Shown piece after piece: positions 13,352-22,909 of a stretch of DNA of 64,000 nucleotides. The stretch comes from Cystobasidium ongulense. Lineage: Eukaryota > Basidiomycota > Cystobasidiomycetes > Cystobasidiales > Cystobasidiaceae. The notes beneath the pieces are model-generated. The model had not been told where the DNA came from and searched no databases. It saw nothing but the letters and a program-made list of their open reading frames with translations. The stretch spans positions 434,001 through 498,000 of the forward strand of contig BQUP01000004.1 of assembly GCA_022835595.1 (NCBI GenBank), written 5' to 3'. Position numbers and translations under genes: made by a program. Within the stretch, counting starts at the first letter, position 1; the number at the start of each line of letters is the position of its first letter.

Positions 13352-16300
13352 CTACTCGAAAAACCCTACTTCCCGCCACGACGAAACCCACTTTGCGACG
13401 AGATCGCGAGTAATTGGAGGACAGCTTCCGATACTGGGCGCGATCTTCGAGGTTTCCGTAACTTCAAATTTGATTTGAGGATTTAGTTTCTCTGCTGCGA
13501 AACGCTTGCGGAAGAAGTCGAGAAGCTTATATGAAGGATTGGTAGCTGGATCTGCTGGGGAGGCTTCTAATCTCTTCAACCATTCTCGTCGCTCTACAAG
13601 TTCGAATCCAGTTACCCCAGCTTGTTCGAAATAATCATATATTTCGTCGAAACTCGTTGTATTTGTTGGGTTCACGATGTGATAGAGCCGGCTCGTTGGG
13701 CCTAGGTCGCCCGCCGAGACAATCTCGACTATACCTGCCGCCGAGATGTCGACAGGTAGATAGGACGGGTACTGTCCGGAACCGCATTAGAACCATCTAA
13801 ACCGGAAATCTGTGATGAATTCGCAAGACATACATCGTCTAGAATAGGTAGAGCTTTGACGACTTGGGCTGTCCTGAACATCAGCGGAATGGCTTCCGTA
13901 GTGTTCCAGACACCGCTAAAGTGATGGACATCAGCTCGATTACCTCCCAGGCATGTGGTTCGACTCACTGTACTGTGTCACCTGCCATTTGACCAATCCT
14001 CAAGACACCACAATGGAGTCCGCGCGTTTCGCTAGCTATGTGGCAAATCTTCTCTGTGATCCATTTACTCCTTCCATAGCCTGTAGAGACAGCATACGAT
14101 GGATCATCTGTGATCACTTCTTTGGCACTCCGGGTCCACTTTCCCTGCCTCGTGCTGACTGATGAGGAAAAGTAGAAGCTGGCAGGCCGCTTGTGCGGTG
14201 ATCGTAAGCAGAGGTTGATCAAGTTGTGGGCAGCTAATTCTCGAAATCAGTCGAGCGCTATAGCACGAGGCAAATGATATCCATTCACCTCTGATATTGT
14301 CCGCTTCAAAACTCTCCACAGACAGATTGAAGTTGACAGACCAAGCATTCTACAAGAACGAATAATGTTCAGTTTCGCTGCAGCCTGCCATTTTTGGAAC
14401 GCAACTTACAGCGATGACAGCTGTTGCGGTACCTCGTATTTCGCCGTAGCGTTCTGGTGTAAGACCTAGATCCGGTCTGTCAATATTTGAAGCTAGTGCT
14501 ACAATCTTCTTCGCCTGCGTATCGCCCAGAGACGTGATATGTCGCTGCTTGATCGAGCTTGCAACCCGCTCAGCTGCGTTGTTGTCGTCCTCCGCGCGAA
14601 CTAGAGCATATACCCTGGCGACTGACGGAAGACTTGCGAGCCGCGCCAGTAAGTGTGCACCTAGAGCACCTGTCGCTCCGGTTAGCACAATAGTTTGCTG
14701 TTCTGGTATGGTAGCATTATTGCCAGAGTTGTGATATTCGAGAGTCTCGGTATACTTTTTGACTAGAGACCACATGGCCGTATACGTCTGTTTGTCTTGC
14801 GCCTCCTGCGATTGGACAGCCTGTCCCATGCGAAGTGCGAGGAGATGGGCAGCCAATCTGAGTATGACAGTCAGCAGGGGACGGCAATATGGGAGAGTCG
14901 AGTGAGAACATACTTATTGATGGACGGATGTTCATAGACTACATTTTGCGAGAGTTCATTACCTCCAGTATCGATGGATCGCACAAGCAACAGTCGGATT
15001 CTTGATGACTGCAGGGAATCGATACCATAGTTGAAAAGGTCCGTATCGGGGTTGATGTTTGCAGCTTTGTCCATGCCGACTGTCTGCTCGAGGAGACCGT
15101 GAATATGCTGTTGCAGGCCTTCCTTATCGAGAGAAAGCTTCTGTGTGCTGCCGGAGGAATTGTATGTCTCGTAGATATTGTCAATGATGTCCTTGAATTG
15201 GGCATAACAGGCCGGACGCAGGATAGATCCTTTCGTAGCTAATGGCACTTCGGTTCCCAGAGGAAGAATGTGTACCAGTTCAGGCTGTATTTGTGAATGT
15301 GAGGGAGCGGACTTGTTTGCAAAGTCTATGGCTGGCTGTACGAGCTCCCTGAAAGCTGCAAGTGTCATCTTCCTGCACGCCTCGCTTGGAAGGATGAGGC
15401 ATCCAATCTGCGGGCGACCATCGCCGAAGACGATAGCTATATACAAACACAAATGCATCAGTCAATCCAGAATTTGGAGAGCTAAAACGTACGTCGTACC
15501 TTCGGCAATAAATTCGCTATACCCGCGAATATCAAGCTCCATTGGGACGGGATTCGTTTTCTCACCGAGTGTCTAGTCAATACAGTCAGCTGTCATACGA
15601 TCTTTCGCAGTGTATCAGAAGTCAATTACCTGAGTCAGTGTATCATCCGCGCGACCGCAATACTTCCATTGGTCTGGATGCTCGGGATTCTGCAAGAACA
15701 AGTCTTTGGTGGCGAATCCATCTGGTCGGTTGGTAATAGCTAAAGAGCCAAAGCCGTTCTTGACGACGCATTCGTACACACTGCAATAGTTGTGAGCAGA
15801 GGCTCCCCATGATATAGGCGAGGAGTTTACTGACCCAGGACCGCGCTCCTCCATGGCAACGAATGACTCTGCAGAACTGGTTACGCGAAGCCAATTCCAC
15901 CCTGTATCTTCTCGGAAATGTCGCATGGATGTCATGCATGTTCCAGTTTCCGTCGTTCTAAGCATCGTACAATTAGCTGTGCTCCGCTTCGACTTGACAG
16001 CTTGAACTTGACGGTCAACTCACCCATATTGCGAGATGAGCCTGACATTAGCAGCCGTCAACCGGTCCCCGACCTCATCCGGCAGTGCACTGCCAGCGAA
16101 CGAAACGACATCAAACTCCGCCAATGACGCAGTGGCTTCTTCGCTTTCGCTCAATAGCTTGAGTATGTAAGCAACAGCGAACAATTGCTTGATAGGTTCC
16201 GGCGATGCAGCCCGACATGTGTTCAGAAATCGTGTGATATTCGCAGCTGTAGTTGGAAGATGGGGTGGATAGACGAAGAGCGGCTTGGCTGCTGCAATGC

Positions 16301-17228
16301 ATCGCAGACTTGCATGATGACCGAAGCCATGGAACCTGTGTACGAGGTGTTTAGATCTCAGACCAAAAAGCCTGAACTATCACCTACAAAGGCAGTACTG
16401 TGGCGGCAGCGAGACCAAAAGTAGAGGCGCCATTTGCGAGGACAGATCTGTGGGTGCCCGGCAGGGGCTTGGGAAATCCAGTCTGCAACAGTATTTCAGC
16501 TTTGAAGACAGGCTACTAGGAAATGGAAGACCACCTACTGAACCGGAAGAGTGTAATGTGATACACGTCCTCAGTGTTTCTTGGTCATATCGTAATCGAA
16601 GAGGGTATGGTTGAACTTTGGTTGATGCAATACCGTCAGGCCCGAAGAGGGGAAAAACCTGCTCTGGGAGTAACTTGATCTGGTATCCTTGGGTGGCAAG
16701 GATTTCAACAGCTTCAGATGCTGTGTCAAATAGCTTGTCCCCGGCTATGATGATATGGGTGTCTGTAGCTTTAAGCAACCCTGCTACTGCACTTGCTGGA
16801 TTATTCGGAGATATAAGCAAAGCCGCTTGACCCAATCTATGCATAGCGAATTCGGTCATGGTAAGATTCAGCGAGCTTCGGAAGAATAAGCCGACTGTTT
16901 CGTTTGTCTTTCCAGGTGCAGGAGGTTCTTCGGACGCGTCGTCTGCGAGTCGCAATCCATGGTAGTGCCATGCAAGCCGTTCGGTAGCCTTCTTCACTTC
17001 AACATAGGTCAAGATTTGAAGCTCATCAGAGTCTACTTCTTGTGTGAAGATAGCTGAGGGTGGGAGGCGTTAGTATGGTTGTTGGCATATATGTGCTATT
17101 GTCCTACCTGGTTGATTTCCCCTATGCTCGGCGCGATGATCGATAAGATGGGTGAGAGAATGGATTGGACAGTCGGGTGTTTCATCAGTGATGCCTTGCG
17201 GCTGGAGGACGGGTTCTGCAGATACCAT
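13352..17228 (-). CDS. Adenylate-forming reductase (A-T-R, NRPS-like)
   Basis: Enzymes of this fungal class activate an aryl or amino acid as the adenylate, load it on a carrier domain and release it reductively as an aldehyde. Thirteen exons join in frame to 1062 residues. The adenylation domain carries HSSGSTGFPKP (about 208-218), SQYGTTETG and the YCGRADD region. The carrier domain has the phosphopantetheine serine at about 604 in NYGIDSLQSS. The reductase domain has the NADPH motif LTGATGALG at about 697 and a GYGRSKW Tyr/Lys catalytic motif. There is no condensation domain. The length and the single adenylation domain fit the basidiomycete adenylate-forming reductases. The C-terminus lacks the extra domains of the lysine-pathway aminoadipate reductase (Lys2), so that assignment is less likely. 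The gene is divergent from MTO1 and has no obvious biosynthetic partners nearby; the substrate is unknown. Confidence 0.88.
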
Positions 17229-17337
17229 GATGAATGCTGTGGCTGTAGGGAAGAGAAAGGTGCTGCCTCTAATACTTGACAGTCTGACAGCCGGCCTGAA
17301 GCGACGGCTAGCAAGGGTACACGCTAGTAGCCGACCT

Positions 17338-17345
17338 ATTTATAT
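17338..17345 (-). promoter_or_regulatory. TATA-like box upstream of the adenylate-forming reductase
   Basis: The minus strand reads TATAAATA about 110 bp before the reductase ATG, a usual distance for a TATA element in fungi. It lies in the divergent spacer shared with MTO1. The match is by pattern only. Confidence 0.35.
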
Positions 17346-17676
17346 TATTGAAGTCTGGCAACGACCGGCATGTCAGTCAAAGACCGTAAGGTAAGGTGGT
17401 CTCCAGGTGAGGACAAATGGATCGCAGTCCTGTGCTTGCCTGTCTCACGGGACTCGCTTATAACTCGAGAAACATGCCCTCGTCGAAATGGATAGCCGCC
17501 CTGATCGCACCAGTCTGGACGTATGGCTCCGGTAATGGAACTGCACTGCTGAGACGAGGATTGGAGTCCTCTTGTCGGAGTAAAGCGTTCGTTGATTGAA
17601 GAAGACTGCAGTGATACTTGTCGATAATAATCTAGATTCCCTCGCCACAAACACGTGAAGCCTGTATTCAAAGAGT

Positions 17677-20390
17677 ATGTCCAGAGGCGATCTCGCATGC
17701 ATGCGGCTTGCTCTCAGTCTACCAGGTTATATCATGGTAGCACTCACCACTCGGAGGCTACTTGTCAATGTGCGCAAAGTAGGCACGCACCGGTCTCGTA
17801 GCGTTGTCCGACGGTTCGCTACACATGCAGATTCATCAATTCAGGAAGTTGGAGAGCGCTATGCGGTCGTCGTAAGTCACGATGGACAGCTCGAAGGCGA
17901 ATCCAGAATAGCTGACTACAAACTTCCTTAGGTCATTGGAGGCGGACATGCAGGCTGCGAAGCTGCTGCTGCTTCAGCACGCACGGGAGCAAAGACACTC
18001 TTGCTCACCCAAAAAATCGAGACGATTGGAGAGCTCTCGTGTAATCCGAGCTTTGGAGGAATTGGCAAAGGCACGCTCGTGCGAGAGGTAGATGCACTTG
18101 ATGGCTTATGCGGAAAGCTTGTCGGTGAGGTCCAGATCAACAATCATGGTATATTGCACTTTCCTGGAGCGACCAGGCTGATGATCGATTCTCTGCAGAC
18201 CAGGCAGGCATTCAATTCCATGTCCTGAACAAGTCGAAAGGCCCAGCGGTACATGTAGGTGATGTGGCTATCATGCTGCAGCTTGCCTCGCTGATACACG
18301 TAATATTGTAGGGACCAAGAGCTCAAGTTTCGAGAAGTTTGTACCGACGTGCAATGCAGGAAACCCTTCGAGACTATCCAAACCTTAGCATAAAGGCTGG
18401 AAGTGTCTCGGACATGATACTGGGTCCTTCAGAAGAAAGAGCGTCGTCTAGTAAAGAACGGGTCTATGGAGAAATTACCGGCATCCGTACAGGTGAGTTG
18501 CCACTTGCTGCGTTGGCAAGATATTTAACCTGATTCTTCTGCCGGTCTATTACAGATGCTGGGGAAGTTATAGGATGTGAGAAGCTCATCATCTCGACCG
18601 GTACCTTCTTAGGAGGTGAGGTTCACGTCGGCATGAAGACCACGCCGTTCGGTCGTATCAAGTAAGCGAGCGGAAGTAGGGTTTTGTAGGCAGGACAATG
18701 GTGCTGACCTAGCTTACCTACGTTACAATAGCGAGCCTGCCTCTTATGGTCTATCGGCTTCATTAAAAGCAGCTGGCTTCAAGCTTGGGAGGCTCAAAAC
18801 AGGCACGCCGCCTCGTTTGCTTGGCTCCAGCATAAATTACGACAGGCTGGAAATACAACCTGGAGACATGCCTGCCAAGCCAATGTCATTCATGACTCTT
18901 GGAGCAGTAAAGCATCAAGAGACTCAGACAGTCACGTGGAAGACAAAGACAAATTCGAAGACGCATGATGTCGTTCGGGCGAATCTCGACAAGAGCGTGC
19001 ACATCCGCGAATCAGTCAGGGGACCTCGGTATTGTCCCAGTCTCGAGAGCAAGGTTATCAAGTTCGGACATAAGCAGTCGCATGTCGTATGGCTAGAGCC
19101 AGAAGGATATCCAGATGACACCGGCAAGTCTGGATGCAGGACAGGCTTTGACCTGATAGGATAGACCTCAGCTGACCAAATTGAGCAGATCTAATCTATC
19201 CTAATGGTCTATCCATGACTGTTCCTGAGGAAGCACAGTTAGAACTCCTAAGGACCATTGAAGGTCTTGAGAATGTCGAGATGGTCAGACCTGGTTACGG
19301 AGTCGAGTACGACCACATCGATGCGCGAGAGCTCATGCCAACTCTCGAAACAAAGCGTATTAAAGGTTTATATCTCGCGGGTCAGATCAATGGCACTACG
19401 GGATACGAGGAGGCGGCAGCACAAGGAGTTCTGGCTGGCATCAATGCAGCCGCGTCTTCTCTTGGACGAGACCCTCTGATTCTCACAAGAGCGGACAGCT
19501 ATATTGGAGTTATGGTCGACGACCTGATCACGAAGGGCGCCGATGAGCCTTGTGGGTCGTTCCCCTGATCCGTTCGTGGAACGATGGCTGACAGTGTACT
19601 ACAGACCGTATGTTCACATCGAGATCTGAGTATCGCATCTCGTTGCGAGCAGACAACGCGGATATGCGCCTGACCGAGAAGGGTCATCAAGCGGGTGCAG
19701 TCAGGCCAGAACGCTGGCTACTGTTCCAAGAGCAACGCAAACAAATCGACGAGACGACCGCTCTGCTTGAAGACGCGAAGCTGTCTCCCACCGAGTGGGC
19801 TAAATATGGCGTCTTTCTGAATATGGATGGTATTCGCCGGAGGTAAGCTGCCCTTTTAATCTGTATATAGGTCGCTTAATATACACAACTCAATCTCAAT
19901 CTGTGCAATAGTGCCTTCGATCTACTCGCGCTTCCTGGAATGTCGTGTCAAGGCCTTGCAGACGCGGTACCCCAGCTTAAGCATCTAAATCCACGCATTC
20001 TCGAAAGAATCGACATTGAGGGTAAGTGACTTCGTAATATGGTGCATGCAAACAAGTCTGATCACTATCATTCTAGGGCGATACACTCATCACGTTCGCC
20101 GACAAGCGAACACGGTCGCTTCTTTCCTGAGGGACGAGTCACTCAAGCTTGATCCAGACTTAGACTATTGGTCTATTCCAGCACTTTCTCACGAACTGAA
20201 GGAGAGGCTTTCTAAAGCCAGGCCAGTGACTTTCGGAGCAGCCCAAAGACTTGATGGCGCGACACCAGGTGGTCTCTTGGCTTTGTACTCTCATATCAGG
20301 TCGCGCGATAGACGAAAGTCATCCAAAGAGCCTCTGATTCCACCTTCTGAAGCTGGCCTAGATGACGCTGGTTTGGCCCCCGGCGTGTAG
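17677..20390 (+). CDS. MTO1: Mitochondrial tRNA 5-carboxymethylaminomethyluridine-modifying enzyme, MnmG/MTO1 family
   Basis: This FAD protein works with the GTPase MSS1/MnmE to modify the wobble uridine (U34) of mitochondrial tRNAs. Ten exons (17677-17871, 17932-18124, 18199-18254, 18312-18492, 18556-18661, 18732-19123, 19189-19551, 19605-19842, 19912-20021, 20077-20390) give 715 residues. The FAD-binding loop [12 protein letters not shown] and the family signatures [44 protein letters not shown] and FTSRSEYR are all present. The N-terminal 60 residues are basic and hydroxylated, as in a mitochondrial presequence. In-frame ATGs at 17698 and 17734 are alternative starts. The intron at 19124-19188 has a GC donor. 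The gene diverges from the adenylate-forming reductase. Confidence 0.93.
19124..19188 (+). other. GC-AG intron within MTO1
   Basis: The intron begins GCAAGT and ends GAGCAG. Excision leaves an Asp codon split as G and AT, followed by LIYPNGLS, a conserved MnmG segment, and the full frame closes. Using the GT four bases into the intron instead gives an early stop. GC-AG introns are a known minor class handled by the major spliceosome. Confidence 0.8.
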
Positions 20391-20461
20391 ATGCCTGGAC
20401 CTTCGTTGGTGACTCTAATTAACCCAGTAAAATAGCAATACCTCTTAATTGTACCTGAGTC

Positions 20462-20503
20462 AGTAGCAAAGTCATCAGAATGAGTAGCAAAGTCATCAGA
20501 ATT
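20462..20503. repeat. Two tandem 21-bp units
   Basis: Two adjacent copies of a 21-bp unit beginning AGTAGCAAAGTCATCAGAAT differ only at the last base. They lie between the MTO1 stop and the AsnRS start, in a likely 3'-end/promoter region. A further partial GTAGCA follows. No function is evident. Confidence 0.8.
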
Positions 20504-20647
20504 GTAGCATAGCTTCTGTAGCAAACCAGCAAATCTCGCTATCCGCCAGCCAGCAACTTTTTTCGATCGTTCGTTATTGAATGTGCATTGAGTGTGTCTC
20601 TTATCCATCAACCCATCACACGAGTCAGAGCCTCTGGTCAAGTCACG

Positions 20648-22723
20648 ATGGAGCACATACTTAGCAAGGGCAAAGAGCAGGTGACGGCCGCTCTTGAGCA
20701 AGCCACCGCTGCTATGAGCGTTGGAGACGACAAGAAGCAGGCCAGCCAGCAGCCAAAGGCAGAGGCGAGTCAAGGTACGGCATATGCAAAGCGCGAGTAG
20801 ACATGCTATAACTGTTACAAACCTCTGACGCTCTATTCCCTTTTACAACGTACATGCTATAACGTATCCTCCTTGTCCTTCAGCCAACCTTCCCAAATTC
20901 TACATTGATGAAGTGTCTGGAGACGACAACGCCAACGATGGCTCAGAACAGCTCCCATACAAGACTGTTCTAGGCGCATACATCGCTCGAGGCAGCGATG
21001 TCGACCTCTACATTCGAAAGAAAGAGGATATAACACCTGCCGAGCCTTCAACTCATACACCTATAGGCTCTACAGCATCTCTGAGCCAGAGCCCATGGCA
21101 CCCAGTGACTGCATCAGCAGTCAAGAAGGCCAAAAAGCTATTGGACCAGCATCAAAAGAAGCAAGCGCGTGCCGCTGAGCTCGCAGAAAAGGAGAAGGAA
21201 AAGGCAGGTTCAGAGAACAAGAAGCTTGAGGAATCGAAAAACATTGTTCTGGTAGAACCTGAAACGCCAGCTAAGAAGATCAAGATTAAGCAAGGAAAGC
21301 AGACTCGTGATGTTCGCGTGAGGGTATTCGGCTGGGTGCACAGATTGAGACAACAGTCTGGTCTCACTTTTATCGTCCTGCGAGACGGCACTGGCTATCT
21401 TCAATGCGTCCTTAGTGGCAAGCTGGTGAGTATGGCCAATTCCTCATGCTATAATCGCTTTACTGAATGTATTACGTACAGGTCCAAACGTTCGACGCTT
21501 TGACACTGAAAGAGGAATCTTCCATCGAAATCACCGGTACCATCTCCGCTCTTCCAGAAGGCAAGACTGCACCAGACAACCACGAACTTTCCGCAGACTG
21601 GTGGAGGGTGGTAGGTAAAGCACCGGGCGGAGACGATGCCATCAGCAACAAGGTCAACGAAGATGCTGGACCCGAAGTTCTCGCCGACAACAGACATCTC
21701 GTCATCCGAGGCGAGACCGCCTCAACAGTCTTGAAGATCCGTGCCAATATGTTGACCGCGTTCCGACGACAGTTCGAAGATATGGGCTTACTCGAGGTTA
21801 CACCTCCCTGCATGGTCCAGACACAAGTCGAGGGTGGTGCAACACTCTTCTCATTCGACTACTATGGCGAAAAGGCTTATCTCACCCAATCTTCCCAATT
21901 GTACCTCGAGACTTGTCTACCAAGTCTTGGAGATGTTTTCTGCATTCAAGAATCTTTCCGAGCTGAAAAATCTAGAACTCGTCGTCATTTGTCGGAATAC
22001 ACACATCTAGAAGGAGAGCTAGGCTTCATTACCTTTGAAGAATTGCTAGAACATATCGAAGAAGTCATCTGCGGTACTTTGGACAAGCTCTTTGAGATGC
22101 CCGGAATGGAGCAAGCTATCAAGACACTCAACCCTACCTTCCAGAAGCCAGAGAGACCATTCATGCGTTTAGACTACCGTGCGGCTATTGCTTACCTCAA
22201 CGAGCACAAGATCTTGAACAGAGATGTCGAGGAGGGCGAAGAACCTCGAATGCACGTAGTTGGCGATGATATTGCTGAAGCTGCCGAGCGGGAGATGACA
22301 GATAAGATCAACAAGCCAATCTTCCTCACCAAATTCCCGCGAGAGATCAAGGCGTACGTGTTCCATTGCCGGCTGTAAAGATGCGCACTGCTAATTTCGT
22401 TCCCACCCAAAAGATTTTACATGAAGAAGGTTCCCGGTGACGAGGCTTACACGGAGTCTGTTGATCTCCTGATGCCCACAGTCGGCGAGATTGTCGGTGG
22501 AAGTATGCGCATAGCCGATTATGAAGAGCTCCTCGCCGCTTATAAGCACGAGGGTATCGATCCTGCACCATACTACTGGTACATGGACCAGCGCAAGTAC
22601 GGTACATGCGAACACGGAGGTTACGGTCTCGGCGTCGAGCGCCTGCTAGCGTGGTTGTGCCAACGCTACACTGTGCGAGAGTGCTGCCTATACCCTCGTT
22701 ACACTGGCAAGTGCACACCATAG
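20648..22723 (+). CDS. Asparaginyl-tRNA synthetase, cytosolic
   Basis: This class IIb synthetase charges tRNA-Asn with asparagine. Four exons (20648-20774, 20884-21425, 21482-22353, 22414-22723) give 616 residues. After a short helical leader comes the eukaryote-specific N-domain ([11 protein letters not shown], then LPYKTVLGA) and a Lys/Glu-rich linker. The OB-fold anticodon-binding domain follows ([20 protein letters not shown]). The catalytic core has motif 2 with [20 protein letters not shown] and motif 3 with [13 protein letters not shown]. The N-domain marks it as the cytosolic rather than the mitochondrial enzyme. The first exon ends close to the ATG. It follows MTO1 on the same strand about 260 bp downstream; both act on tRNA but are probably separate transcripts. 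Confidence 0.95.
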
Positions 22724-22909
22724 AGGCCTCATCGAGTTAACAGCATATACCAAGGGTCGAAGCAATGGCGCAGGCAGTAGACTGTCATTGAGTAATGTCT
22801 CCGGATGCCTTAGACACTAGAAGCTGCATTTTTGCCCGTTTAAACAGTAATCATACAGAGATTTCGAAATCACGTATCTTTGCAACTGGTAAAATCCTCC
22901 ACGACTAGA

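Noticed and set aside
13352-17228. Reading the reductase as Lys2 aminoadipate reductase
   Set aside because: It is about 1060 residues, shorter than Lys2 (about 1400), and starts directly with the adenylation domain.
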